A stretch of DNA of 64,000 nt, from NCBI RefSeq assembly GCF_030848805.1, contig NC_092366.1, positions 10,959,279 to 11,023,278 of the forward strand, given 5' to 3'. Source of the DNA: Temnothorax longispinosus. Lineage: Eukaryota; Arthropoda; Insecta; Hymenoptera; Formicidae. The notes below the pieces were generated by a model. The model was not told where the DNA came from, ran no database searches, and saw only the letters and a list, made by a program, of their open reading frames with translations. A program made the position numbers and the translations under genes. Positions 1-11,519 of the stretch are shown here, one piece after another; the stretch's first letter is position 1, and each line of letters starts with the position of its first letter.

Positions 1-46
<46 letters not shown>

Positions 47-58
47 GCGCGCGCGCGC
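1..58. repeat. (AC)n microsatellite, truncated by window edge
   Basis: Uninterrupted AC dinucleotides followed by a short GC alternation. The tract begins at the window edge, so its full length is unknown. Confidence 0.95.
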
Positions 59-2420
59 ATATACACATATACATGCGAGTGCAAACATACATGTCAAAAT
101 TGGCTCTTTTATCGGGGCAAGTTGGCTACAATGCAACATGTTCGTATTTCACTTATTACAAAGAAACTATACAGTATACATGATCGTTCCTGGCATGAAA
201 ATGTAGAGAAAAATTCTCTCTATCATATTAGTACTGTTTAATCGTGAAAATTAGTTGTTTAAAAACTCAAATGCCGAAATTGTGAAAACGGTGCCAATGA
301 GCCCTGATCTCCCCTATGATTAAGGCGGAGTCTTTTAGCTTAAAGCTTAGTCTGAAGATGCTTGAAGAACGTGCTCAACAATATGACTTTGCCACAGTGT
401 GGCAAATGTCCAAACTATTTCATGCAAACTATTTCATGAACGAAGATCAAGCACTTCGTTCTCAATTTTTTTTTGACGGCCTAGTTTAACACAAATAAAA
501 AATTTTTTTTATTTGAAGAAGGTTATGAAAATCGCAATATAGATAATAGTTTGCCGATTATAACCATACAGGTTTAAATGTTTGAAAAATTATAATATGC
601 AATAGGATACCGGCAACACATTGTGACACTAACATGTGAGACCAACTCGACATACGACCGCAAAGAGTAATTATAACTCCTTAATATAATGGGTTATATG
701 GGATATAATCATTTAATAGAATAATTGATGATATAATTATACTTCCTACCACAAATAATCTTCATTATATCTAGATATAGTTTTTATGTGAGAAATTGCC
801 GTAATAATTAAGAGACATATCTCTTCATTTATTAAACAAAAATTAATTTTTTATGCAATGAAATATTATTACACGCTTTACACGAAAAGTTTAAAACTTA
901 TTAAAGAGAATAGCATGAATGTTAAATTGATCGTGGAGAAATGGTAAAGCTATTTGATAAATTTTTCGTTATAAAGTAACATAAGAAATATTGTACTTAT
1001 GCTGAAGATAATGAAAATACTTCTTTTAGTTAAGAAGCAATTCATATACCTATCTTGCGAAAGAGCAATTCATTCATATTTTCGCAAGATTATAGCATGT
1101 TATGAAGAGTGATACAAAATATAATCAAATAGAAACTTACATTGTTGGAGATATATCAAGGAGTTCAATTAGAGTAGCATATGATATGTGAATATTATGT
1201 GAGTTGTATTACCTGTAACAAAAAAAAGAATTGTTAATATCTAGAATCTTAAAGAATTTATAATTAGGGATCAATAATATTAAATAATCGGTCGACAACA
1301 CGTAAAATGCTTATTGTGAGACATGTAGAGTATAAGTAATCAATAAATATTATTAGTGATAGTACAAGTAGAAAGATATAAATTTTGTTAGAAAATAAAT
1401 TAAAATCACATATAATAAATTTCTTTTCATACGATGCTTTAGTTTTGAGAAAACTAAATTTAAAAAATTAGCATTTGATAATACTTTTCGTTATTTAAAA
1501 ATTATTTAACTTATATAAGCTATTTAACGCTCTATTAAAATGTAAATAGAAGATTTAACTTAAAGTACAAATAAAATAATTCAATTTAACAAAATTATAA
1601 ATAATGTCATTCACCGTCTTAGAAAATGATCCGTGTTATCGAAAAAGTTATTTAAAAAATTAACAAAACTTATTTTTTATACTGATGATTTACAAAAACA
1701 TGTATTTTTATAAAATAAATTGTATTTTCTTAATATTCTGAATTTATTTTGATACAGAACCACTAATGAAAAAAGTATTAAACTTGTAGACAATAATGTC
1801 ATTAAAAATTTTAAAAATTAAAAATAAAAAAGGTTATAATATAATTTTCAATTTTTTATATTACATATTTTTCGCAAAACAAAGAATTAAATATAATATA
1901 TTTTATTCTATACATCAGTTTATCTTTTATGTGAAATTCCCCGATTGTATTAATTATCAAGCATGGATCATTTAAACTAATGTTAATTTTATTTATAAAT
2001 CTGAATTATATAATTAATTTATTTTTCATACAAACTTGATTAGAAACTACATTCCTTGGCAACTTTTTAATTATCAACTTTAAATATCTTGATAACTTGA
2101 AAACTTATATTGAAATTCTGTTCAAGCAACATTTACTTATAATTAACTAAAGTATTAAATTACGCTATAAGTATTAAACATCAAATTACGTTACTCTTTT
2201 CTGTGCGTTTAGGAAGTCTAATTGGTTAAAATTTTAAAACTCAGTCTCAATTATATTTAGCTTAAAGGATATTGATACATACATATTTTTATTACCTACA
2301 CAGTGATAAATACGTTATGTCGATTAACTTTAAATTATTCAAGAAACTATATGATAAGAGAATAGTATTTATCATATCATATTATATCAGCGTATAAAGC
2401 AATATGTAAAAAACTTATCT
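59..2420. other. AT-rich DNA without recognisable gene
   Basis: No ORF of convincing length or composition, no RNA gene and no clear repeat boundary was seen on either strand. It reads as intergenic or intronic AT-rich sequence. Confidence 0.6.
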
Positions 2421-3179
2421 TAAAAAAAACCCGCCAAGTGTACGTGCTTAGTATTAAGGGCAACGTACTTCTTTTGTATTTTTTACTACAAAAATAATGA
2501 TATTAAGAGATTTGCGAATATGATAAATTAGTAACATCTGATTTTTTTAATTACGTAGTATTTGTTGGGTATATGTTATTAAAAGTATTTGTTACTGTTA
2601 CTCGTTATCCATTAATAAAATAACTCGTTGTCGTTATTATTTTTATTTTATAATAAAAACGTTACAGAGTTACTACTCATACTTGTATCCTATTCCAAAC
2701 ATACAAGCAAGAAATTTAAAATAAAAAAATTATTAAGATTTACGCAAAAAACACTTGGCGTGTCCTTTCTATGTATGCGTGTGTTGCAAAAATATTTGTA
2801 GGAAACATTGAAGTTGTTTACGATGCGGGCATAACAAGTTCTTTTTGTCCTTTTTGAATCTTAATAATTTTATTTTTTTCTAAATTTCTTGCTTTTATGT
2901 TTGGAATATGATACAAACTTAAGAAGTAACGTGTTACATGTAACGCTGCTATAAAATGAAAATAATAACGGTAACAAATTACTTTTAATAACATATAATC
3001 TACAAACACAGCAATGTAATAAAAAAACAGATACGTAACAAAAGAAACATAATTAAGAAAATCAGATGTTACTAATTTATCATATTCACTTGGTGCAAAC
3101 CTCCTAATTATTTCTGTAGCATTGTTTTTGTAGCAGGAAACAAATGGAATACAGAGCACATATTTGGCGCTTTTTTTAC
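2421..3179. repeat. Degenerate palindromic foldback element
   Basis: The left arm (about 2421-2750) and right arm (about 2850-3179) are inverted copies; both contain the stretch ATAAATTAGTAACATCTGAT in opposite orientation. The termini carry CCGCCAAGTGTACGTGCT on the left and an inverted, degraded equivalent (GGCGC) on the right. This resembles the GCGCCAAGTACACGC termini of the palindromes at 17.2 kb and 59.6 kb, so it is probably an old member of that family. The open frame at 2818-3159 lies inside the right arm and is not a gene. Confidence 0.6.
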
Positions 3180-3421
3180 TTACGTATAACCAACACCGTC
3201 CCGGTCACATTTCACATTAAGATATGACAATTTTCTTTGTTATTCTTATTTTGATTTATAATTAAATTGTAAATACATAAATAATATAATAAATTGTAAA
3301 TACATAAATGATATTTTTGTAGAAAAGTAGATAGTGTTAGTCCTGGTTACTAGTACTGAAGTTTCGAACAAGATTTTGTGTCTACCTTCTAGATTGTGTT
3401 TTACTAGTGCTAATTATGTTA

Positions 3422-3883
3422 CAGTCGAAAAAACCTCTGTAACTCGAAGAAAACTTCTAGAAATCGAAGAAAAAGAGAAGATTAACTCGACGTATTTTTC
3501 CAGCGTACCAATTACCTTAATTTACCTCTACAACTCGAATTGTTTCGAGGTATAGAAATTAATATTATAATAAATTATAATAAATTGACCTCTGTATCTC
3601 GAATTTCGATTAATAAAACCTCTATAACTCAAAGTAAAAAAATTTTGCATTAGTTTCTCTATATGCATCTCTATAAATAAATATGAATTTACTTCTTTAA
3701 AAGTTATTAAAGTTATTAAAATCTTTTTGTTACTCTGTTGTTTTTTACGGTAACTTTAAGTTATTTATGTAATTTCAAAATCTCTATAAGTCGAATTTTT
3801 TTCCACACCTCTATAACTCGAAATACTCGATAACTTGAATTATTTTCTATTCCCTTGAGGTTCGAGTTAGCGAGGTTCGACTG
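3422..3883. mobile_element. Pogo/Tigger-type MITE
   Basis: The element begins CAGTCGAA and ends TTCGACTG and is flanked on both sides by TA (3420-3421 and 3884-3885), the target duplication of the Tc1/mariner/pogo superfamily. CAGTCGAAC-type ends followed by repeats of CTCTATAACTCGAA are the hallmark of pogo/Tigger termini. The body (462 bp) contains several degenerate copies of the CTCGAA motif in both orientations and no transposase, so it is non-autonomous. The short open frame at 3334-3555 crosses its left end and is not a gene. Confidence 0.75.
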
Positions 3884-4068
3884 TATATGTTTTATCTTAG
3901 TCTCACCACGTTTTGATGTTCATTTATGTGTATGCTCATCATTATCTCGGTTTTTCCTGTATAGACTTTTTAAAAACTGACTATTGACTAACCAAAGTCC
4001 TCCCATCCTTTCTCCGCCCTATCCCCTGCTTATCCACTCCTCCCCCGATCATTAAATATGAAAAGGAC

Positions 4069-4141
4069 ACCTGTCGAGAAGCAACTCAGTATCAGATTGC
4101 TTCTCGATGATGAAGTGAACTGAAATGTTCACGAAACACGT
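4069..4141 (+). ncRNA. Hammerhead-ribozyme-like fold (candidate, degenerate core)
   Basis: The parts of a type III hammerhead occur in the right order. Stem III pairs 4069-4074 with 4136-4141 with one C-C mismatch. A GTC cleavage triplet (4073-4075) follows. Stem I is nine perfect pairs, 4076-4084 with 4097-4105, closing a 12-base loop. A TGATGA core segment lies at 4108-4113. Stem II is six perfect pairs, 4115-4120 with 4127-4132. GAAA follows at 4133-4136. The canonical heptamer CTGATGA is altered, with extra bases between stem I and stem II, so this copy is probably inactive. Such ribozymes are known from Penelope-like retroelements and retrozymes; no protein of either type was found next to it. 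Confidence 0.4.
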
Positions 4142-4144
4142 CGG

Positions 4145-4567
4145 AATCAAATAAAAAATTCACGCGGTTCCAACTTGGAAACCAAACTCAATGCACATAG
4201 TACATATCGCGAAAGCCTCAAATATCAAATGTTTTTCATCAAATTATTCATGTCAATTTATATTACTGCATACATCTTCTTTTGATAAATGTTGTGATTT
4301 TTTACACTTTAATAAAGAAAGACATAAATATTAAAAAATTTAATTTTAATACTGTCATTTTATACTTTGATAAGAATACTTTGAGAAAAAAATAAAGATC
4401 TTAATGATTTTATTGCGTTGTTTTATATCATCCTAGTCTATTTATATGATATTATATACCCATCGTATAAATGACGAATCTAATTCGAATACTTTAGACT
4501 GATACTGTATATATCAATACATTAAATTTTAAATAAATAAAAACTTAATTTTAAAAAAATTATAAAT
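4145..4567. other. AT-rich spacer
   Basis: No gene or repeat boundary recognised. Confidence 0.5.
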
Positions 4568-4702
4568 AGGGTAAACTCGGGTAAGATGGCCATACAGGAA
4601 AGATGGCCAACCTATGTTCTTTCAATCTGGCTCGCCATGAAACATCAAATGAACATAGGTTGGCCATCTTTTCTGTATGGTCATCTTACCCGAGTTTACC
4701 CT
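4568..4702. mobile_element. Short hairpin MITE
   Basis: Near-perfect palindrome of about 135 bp: AGGGTAAACTCGGGTAAGAT at the left and its inverted match at the right, with arms of about 53 bases around a short loop. AAAT lies next to both ends and may be the target duplication, though a TA duplication is equally possible. There is no coding capacity. Confidence 0.7.
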
Positions 4703-4898
4703 AAATCAATAACATATATAATAAGAAAAATACAACTTTGCTGTTTGTTTGTGTAAAATTCAATGTAAAGCGTAAAGCTATACATTTACTATTGTTTATA
4801 CAGTATTTTGTAGATTGGCAGATTAGAAAAATTATTTCTCTTTAAAAATTTGGTGAAACTATTTAACATATTCCACTTGTACATTAGAATCGCAGGTA

Positions 4899-5177
4899 GG
4901 GCGGCAGTGTGGTCTATATAGTAGTAGAGCGCCAGACTCGTAATCTGAGGAACCAGGTTCGAGTCCACTAGAGCCATGAAGCATGGAATGTTTTTCCGAT
5001 AGCTGCGCCCCTCCGTGCAAGATAGGCTCTTGTGCGGAGAAAACTGGGCTCCGTCTTTCGGAAAGAGACGTTAAGCCGTTGGTCCAAAGGGTTAAAGTGA
5101 GAGGAGAAGAGTAGTATTGGTAGTAGATTGCGAGCCCTGCGGGGATATGCAATAAATTACGAATTTTACAGAAATTT
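4899..5177 (+). mobile_element. tRNA-Thr-derived SINE with 19-bp target duplication
   Basis: The 5' part (about 4899-4976) has tRNA layout with a B box GGTTCGAGTCC (4956-4966) and an anticodon loop reading CTCGTAA, which would carry CGT (Thr). The A box is damaged (TGGTCTATATAGTAGTAG). A non-tRNA body follows and is shared with the inverted copy at 31961-32277. Both end in a CCCTGMGGGG hairpin and an A-rich tail. The insertion is flanked by 19-base direct repeats, TACATTAGAATCGCAGGTA, at 4880-4898 and 5178-5196, as expected of LINE-assisted retroposition. It is not a functional tRNA gene. Confidence 0.9.
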
Positions 5178-5193
5178 TACATTAGAATCGCAG

Positions 5194-6169
5194 GTAATTA
5201 TTTAGTTTAGGGGAACCTCTTATGACCTTGACCTTGACATATATTGTAGAAATTATCCTTTTATTAAGTAACCTTCGAAAGATTTAAGCCGTCACTCGTT
5301 ATTCATTAAAAAATTATTAACAAAGAAGTTTGAGAAATATAACAGTTTGTGTCAGTGCTAAAGAAAGTAGAATAATTTGTTAATATGTGTGTATAGATAC
5401 AGTACACGTGTGGACGGAAAAAAGGCGGTGCTTCTACCCTGAAAAAAATTTAACTTAACCCAAACCTATTTCTAATTTAAAATTGAAATTGAAATTTAGT
5501 TGACCCTTCCTCCGCCCACGCATATGTTATATGTTCCTATGTACATATATATATGTTATTCCTATGTATATCATAAATTGTGGTGTAACATGGGCCTCGC
5601 TTCGCGTGGAACCCATGTGGAATTGTACAATTATAAACCTTGTTCCGCCCGCAGGGGGCGGTGTGAAGTGGACCTTTTGCTTAATTCGCATGAAAAGTTG
5701 AAAACCCATGTGAAATTATTATTATTCCATATTATAATTTCGAAAAGTTTATCAATGCGTTCGAGTTATTAATATTTGCGTTTAAAAATAAATTCGGCTA
5801 TGTAGTAAATATAATGTTTTTCTCGAGTAACAAATCGTGGAAGCCCAGCTCGAATCGTGATATAACACAATTAAATAACAAAAAATTAACAAAAATAAAG
5901 AATACTGTGCGCAATCACCTCTAAAGAACAACTGAACGCTTGCATGCAAATAAGAAAATTGAGAGTACTATTAATGTTTATATACTACAGTTCAATCTAC
6001 AAGGTGTCAAAGAAATCTATATTCTATTTAGTGACTTCTTTTGTTAATAATTTTTTAATAAATAACGAGCAATGGCTAAAAGCTTTTGAAGATTACTCAG
6101 AAAAGTGACCTTTATAATATATGTCAAGGTCAAGGTCATAAGAGGTTGTTTTCCTAAACTAAATAATTA
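5194..6169. mobile_element. Long-inverted-repeat (foldback) element, ~975 bp
   Basis: Inverted repeats of about 150 bases start GGTAATTATTTAGTTTAGG at the left and end CCTAAACTAAATAATTA at the right. Each arm contains the motif GACCTTGACCTTGACATAT. Related copies lie at 7788-7974 (interior part) and 9346-10177. The body between the arms has no convincing ORF. The left end abuts the SINE target duplication. Confidence 0.65.
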
Positions 6170-7290
6170 TAAATTAATTGTTCAAAAATCGGATTTATTA
6201 TAATTGTTATAATGTTTTACTCGAAGAAATTTTTTCAATTTTAATACTTCTTTTTCATAATATTTTATTGAAAAAAGAGAAAAAAAAGTATTATATAATA
6301 GATATATTACCTATACATATTATTATATAATATATTATACATATTATTTATCTTTCTATCAAGTTACATAAATAATAGTGTATTTATTATTATCCTACTT
6401 ATTTTGCTAGCGTATTATAATACGGTAGAAAGAAAAATTGGGCTAAAATAAAAAAAATTAAAAAAAAACTTTTTATTACGGAAAGTATTGAACCGAATGT
6501 TTTTATAATGTATTTGTAGAAAGAAATATTAAGTAGCTAGCTACAAAGTTGTAAAGCAATAAGAATCTAATTGTCAAGAGTGAAGCAAACAGATCACTTT
6601 TGGTATTGTAAGTTTCTTGTTTCAATGCGGTTTTAATAGTGTCGACGCGTATATCAAGACACCAAATGAAACTCAAGCTTCCCATATTACAAAGAATCTT
6701 CAACAGAGAAAAAGGTGTCGGGATGAAAAGCAAGAGCAAGAGTTTAATAGCTCACCAAGTGATACTTGCTGTTGCAACACGTGCGAAAAACACGCGCGCG
6801 CACACATACATACACATATATACACACAGTTTTCAAACGCTTAAGGTTTCGTCCCAGGTATAAAGTTACGAGATTAAAATGATTGAACCGGATGTACGGT
6901 ACGTTCAGTAAGAGGATTTACGGGTCATCTCATTGAATAAACTCGAGAAACCTTTTCTGGCAAATACACGGCTTGGAACTCTTGGAAGAGTAAGAGCATG
7001 CTGTGTATCGTCTCCGCTATCGGAAATCCAACCCTGCATTTAGTTTCGTTTTTGTTGGTCCTCGTGATTTTATCGATGTTTTGAAGTACATTGAGAAAGA
7101 CGATTTTTTATGCTCCGCAAACAGCACATCACAAGATATTGGCGATTTACTCAAAGCAGCTAATTTTATAAACAAAGTTATCTAAATTCCAAACTTATCA
7201 AACGATCATATCTATTTAAAATATTCTAAAGTATTTTAAATTATTCTAATCCAACAATATATATTATCTTAAAATGATATATTGTTCTAA
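6170..7290. other. AT-rich region with small unassigned open frame
   Basis: Mostly AT-rich DNA. A short CA/CG-rich simple tract lies near 6778-6832. A 60-residue open frame at 7003-7185 (+) includes PAFSFVFVGPRDFIDVLKYI, which has a protein-like composition, but I recognise no family, no flanking splice signals and no codon evidence. I do not call it a gene. Confidence 0.45.
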
Positions 7291-7295
7291 AAGTG

Positions 7296-7787
7296 TGCAA
7301 ATTAAAAACTTGCACATTGCTTCCTCATCATTACAGATCGCTACCATTGCTCCTATTTTATTTAGCTCATAAAGCTCTTCTTATGCGGAAGCTTGTATTT
7401 TATTTAATGCATAATTATTAGTATTTATTAGTTTGGCTTCCTCATAGAAGCTGCTTTAATGAGTAAAATAAAATAGGAGCTATGATAGCGATTTGTAATG
7501 ATAAGGGGGCAATGTGCAAGTTTTTAATTTGTACACTTTTTAAAATTTTAAATTTAACCTTTTTATATAAAAGTGTCAGCTTAGTAGCACAAGTGGTGTT
7601 TTACAATTGACGCAATGTCAAATCGATGTTGACTTTGGGAGTTCAGGCTACATGGTCCACATATGAACTTCGCATATGGACCTTTGATCGCGTATAAAGC
7701 TGGATCTAATCAATCAAATCTTAAAGAATTATATATGAAATAGAGGTAGAAAAGACTGAAAAATATAATAGAATTAGAAATAACCTG
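7296..7787 (+). repeat. TTGCTTCCTC-family repeat, copy 1
   Basis: Starts with a palindromic section (about 7296-7545) with GTGCAA...TTGCAC hairpins, CTTCCTCAT and an AATAGGAGC motif in inverted orientation. It continues into a unit with the phrase GGTAGAAAAGACTGAAAAAT. The same segment occurs in reverse orientation at 62990-63485, inside the full-length insertion at 60501-63485. It looks like part of a non-coding mobile family with TTGCTTCCTC ends. Confidence 0.6.
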
Positions 7788-7974
7788 GGTAATTGTATCC
7801 ATATAAAACCCACCCAAATAACTGCTATATTTTTCAAACATTTTTGTTTATAACTTTTTAACGAATAACGAGCGCGGGCTGAAACTTTCTGAAGGTCACT
7901 CAGGAGAGTGACCTTGACAACATACTAAAATATCAAGGTCATCCAAGGTGGTCCCCCCTATCTATACAATTACC
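7788..7974. mobile_element. hAT-like non-autonomous insertion, 187 bp
   Basis: The segment begins GGTAATTGTAT and ends ATACAATTACC. It is bounded by an exact 8-base direct repeat ATAACCTG (7780-7787 and 7975-7982). It interrupts the TTGCTTCCTC-family repeat, whose sequence resumes after it. An 8-bp duplication is typical of hAT transposons. Its interior is related to the GGTCACTCAGGAG/GACCTTGAC arms of the foldback elements at 5194 and 9346. Confidence 0.65.
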
Positions 7975-7982
7975 ATAACCTG

Positions 7983-8180
7983 ATATTTCAAAATTTGCGG
8001 AAGTTAAAACTGTCACAGACATTTTTCAAAAAATTTAAAATTAAAAATAAAATGATCCTTTACCGATCTCTCATCGCCAAATTTAATATTAACCTTCCTT
8101 TAATGATACTCTACATTAAAAAAAAAAAATAAGCCCAATATCTCAAAATTTACGGAAATTAGAGCAACCACGGACATCAA
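7983..8180. repeat. TTGCTTCCTC-family subunit (GATACTCTA repeat)
   Basis: Contains phrases that recur at 39000-39700 and 62000-62850, such as CCGATCTCTCATCGCCAAATT and TTTAATGATACTCTA. It is degenerate and non-coding. Confidence 0.5.
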
Positions 8181-8183
8181 ATC

Positions 8184-8325
8184 CGCACACACGCACATGC
8201 ACACGCACACGCACACGCACACGCACACGCACACGCGCACGCGCACGCACACGCACACGCACACGCACACGCACACGCACACGCACACGCACACGCACAC
8301 GCACACACACACACACACACACACG
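8184..8325. repeat. (CACACG)n/(AC)n microsatellite
   Basis: About 140 bases of CACACG hexamer passing into pure CA. Long VCVCV- and RVRVR-type open frames on the minus strand are products of this repeat. Confidence 0.95.
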
Positions 8326-8334
8326 GACATTTTT

Positions 8335-8737
8335 TACGCTATTTTTCGACGTTTTAGAACACTCTGAACATATTGGCATCAAAAACTCAAAAAACAATTT
8401 TTTTTTTGTTCTTTCTACTCTTATTTCATATATAATTCTTTTCAATTTGGTTGATTAGACCCAACTTTATACGCCATCAAAGGTTTATATACGAAGTTTA
8501 CGAAAACAAAGCTTCCTCTATGAGGAAGCAAAATATGATTTTTTGACGTTTTAGAACATTCTAAACACATTAGCAGAAAAAACTAAAGAAAACATTTTTT
8601 TCTTTGGTCTTTTCTATTCCTATTACATATATGCATAATTCTTTAAGATTTAGTTGATTAGAACTAGCTTTATTCGCGATCACAGGTCCATATTGCGAGA
8701 TTTACAAAAACAAAGCTTCCTCTATGAGGAAGCAAAA
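8335..8737. repeat. Two tandem TTGCTTCCTC-family terminal units
   Basis: Two units of roughly 200 bases (about 8335-8530 and 8533-8737). Each runs from a GACGTTTTAGAACA phrase through TAATTCTTT and TTGATTAGA to AAGCTTCCTCTATGAGGAAG, a perfect inverted repeat around CTAT. They are non-coding. Confidence 0.6.
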
Positions 8738-9345
8738 CATTCTAAACTAAAAAGACTAAAAAACTATTCTAAACTAAAAAAAGAATAATTTTATTGTAAA
8801 TCTCAATTCATTTATGGCGATCAATAAAGAAAATTGCATTAGAAAATGTTATTTTAAGCTCACTTTGTTAAGAAGCAAAATTTTCTTATTATTTTTACTT
8901 TGCTTTTTAAGAAATTAATTAAACTATAACTGTACAAATTGAGAAAGAAACATAGTGTAGAATGTGTAGATGGATTCATTATTCTGGAATATATATAAAT
9001 AGATGTGATACACAAAAAAGTATTATGAAACATTTAAAATGATAAGTTTATTATCTGTAAGAATATTTATAAATTAAACATTTTTTGGTACAAAATAATA
9101 TTAAACTCTTTATTTAATAATTATACTATATTTTGGATGTCATTGTTTGTATAATTTTGATATTGAACCTACATAAGGAAATAAGAGAATGTATAATTAA
9201 CTTTGTCCTATATAAAACTTTAATTAGTTTATTTGTTAAATCCTGTCGTGAAAAAAATTTATTCTACATTTTCAATTTATTTTTTCATGAAATTATACGA
9301 GGGTCAGTAATTAATATAATTTATTAGCACTCTATTTCTATAATT
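8738..9345. other. AT-rich spacer
   Basis: No supported gene; the short open frame at 9133-9327 has only AT-driven composition. Confidence 0.5.
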
Positions 9346-10177
9346 GGTAATTATGCAGTTTAGGGGAAGCACCTCCGATGACCTTGACCTTGACATATGT
9401 TGTCAAGGTCACCCTCCTGAGTGACCTTTAGAAGGTTTTAGCCGTCGCTCGTTTTTTATTAAAAAGTTATAAACAAAAAAAGTTTCGAAAATATAGCAGT
9501 TATTTTAAGTACTGAGAGGCATAAACGACTAATATTACGTTTTTCTTTAAAACAGAAAATATTTTATTTCGCGAGAAAGTCGCTGCTTTACCAAAACACA
9601 ACATTTAAAGCAGTAAATTGTTGATAAATTGAAGTCTTTTTGTTAAAGCAGAGAATACTTTATTTTGCGAAAAAGTCGATGCTTTATCAAAACACAACAT
9701 TTAAACCAGTAAATTGTTGATAAATTGAAGTCTTTTTGTTAAAGCAGAGAATACTTTATTTTGCGAAAAAGTCGCTGTTTTACCAAAACACAACATTTAA
9801 AGCAGTAAATCGTTGATCACTAACCTACATAGGTTAGTTGACGCGCTTTAAAAGTATTTAAGTGTTTAAAACGCGTCAACTAACCTATATATGCACCTAT
9901 ATATGCTATATTTTCCAAACTTTTTTTGTTAATAACTTTTTAACGAATAGGGAGCGACGGCTAAAACCTTCTGAAGGTCACTCAAGGTCGTGACCTTGAC
10001 AACATATATCAAGGTCATTGAAATCGGTGAGGTCGCCAAACTTTTTTTTGTTAATAACTTTTTAATAAAAAACGAGCGACGGCTAAAACCTTCTGAAGGT
10101 CACTCAGGAGGGTGACCTTGACAGCATATGTCAAGGTCAAGGTCATCGGAGGTGCTTCCCCTAAACTGCATAATTCC
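9346..10177. mobile_element. Foldback element with internal ~95-bp tandem repeats
   Basis: Termini GGTAATTATGCAGTTTAGGG (left) and the inverted CCCTAAACTGCATAATTCC (right) enclose long arms rich in CTTGACCTTGACATATG. The right arm is partly duplicated (about 9900-10020 and 10035-10160). The middle has about three tandem copies of a ~95-base unit (9548-9817) and a hairpin AGGTTAGTTGACGCG / CGCGTCAACTAACCT (9831-9886). It is the same family as 5194-6169 and codes for no protein. Confidence 0.7.
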
Positions 10178-10255
10178 CCAAACTTTATACGCAATTAAAG
10201 GTTCATATACGAAGTTTACGAAAACAAAGCTTCCTCTGTGAAGAAGCAAAACAGA
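10178..10255. repeat. TTGCTTCCTC-family fragment
   Basis: A short remnant from AACTTTATACGC to AAGCTTCCTCTGTGAAGAAG, matching the ends of the units at 8335-8737. Confidence 0.5.
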
Positions 10256-11519
10256 CAAATACTGCAAGTCTGCAAAAAAAAAAGATTAAAAAAATATAAT
10301 ATATATTTCAGCCGTTAATGCACTTTACGGGTAAAACATGAATGTTTTATCTACAGAAACACGTAAAGTTCTTCAGTTAAAAGTTACAATTAAAGAAAAT
10401 ATAAGTTTTCAAAAAAAGGTATCTTGTAATATGCATCTTTACCCCTGAAGTAGCGGCTTGCGTTTATGTTGCACCCTGTATATACAGAAGAATATACTAA
10501 ATATGAAAAATATTTAACTTTTTCATAATCTTATATTAATATTTTAATATAATTTTTTATAAAATTAATTTTTATAAAATTAATATTTTAATATAATAAT
10601 ATATAATAATAAAGGCTCACAAGATTAGAAATCAATCGAAAAAAAATGGAGCATTGAGCCGTAACAAGGTGTTGGTGTTCATATATTCTACATTTAATTA
10701 AAGAAGAAACTAATTATAATGTACATACTGTACATATACATATATTCCAACTTAATAGACTGCGTGCCGTATATTTGTCGGACTTAAAACACAGCTATCT
10801 TGGAACATTCATAATATTTTAATATAATTTTTTATAAAAGAGAAGATTTTTTTTCTCTTTTGATAATATACAATATCAAATATAATCTATACATCTGTAT
10901 ATATACATATGTATATGTGTAAAATAAAATTTTTGTTTATGTTTGTATGTTCTCTATACACTCCTAAACTTTTTGACCGATCTGGACTAACTTTGACATA
11001 GTTATATACTTTTTAGACTCTTGCATAAAATATAGGCTATCATGAAACATGGACATTGGACATTCTATCCCCTCCCCTGACTTCATCCCCTTGACACTTT
11101 GTGATAATTTAAGTTCAGTGCGTCTCCTATTCTATCTATCAAGAGACACGGTATATAGTATCTGGCACTAATCTACTTACATGTATACATATACTTAGTA
11201 CAGCAGAACAAAGAAAAACACTGTATGAATTTGAATATTATAGTTAAAATAATAAATTGCAGCCAATCTTCGAGCAACACAAATAAGAGATGTAAGTTTA
11301 TGATAAATGATTGGCCGCAACCTTTTATTTTAGCTTTGCTATTATCGAGCGTATGTGTTTGTCTTTTTATTGAATATTATATATCACTATAAATTTTAAT
11401 TTTAATATGTTATTGTTTGATTTTTACATTACCACAAAAGCGGTTGTTTCAGATAAAAGAAGCCCGGTAGTTCAAGTTAGTGTATTTATAAATAATGTGA
11501 CATAAAAGCTGCATTATAC
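10256..11519. other. AT-rich DNA without recognisable gene
   Basis: Contains AT repeats, an imperfect inverted repeat near 10310-10370 and a phrase ATCAAGAGACACGGTA near 11138 that also begins the direct repeats at 14733 and 16890. No gene was seen. Confidence 0.5.

Noticed and set aside
4899..4978. Functional tRNA-Thr gene
   Set aside because: The A box is damaged, the copy is followed by a SINE body and tail, and it is enclosed in a target duplication.
7003..7185. 60-residue open frame with protein-like composition
   Set aside because: No homologous family recognised, no splice or start context, and surrounding DNA is repetitive.
8100..8445. Cys/Val- and Arg/Val-repeat open frames
   Set aside because: Translation of the CACACG microsatellite.
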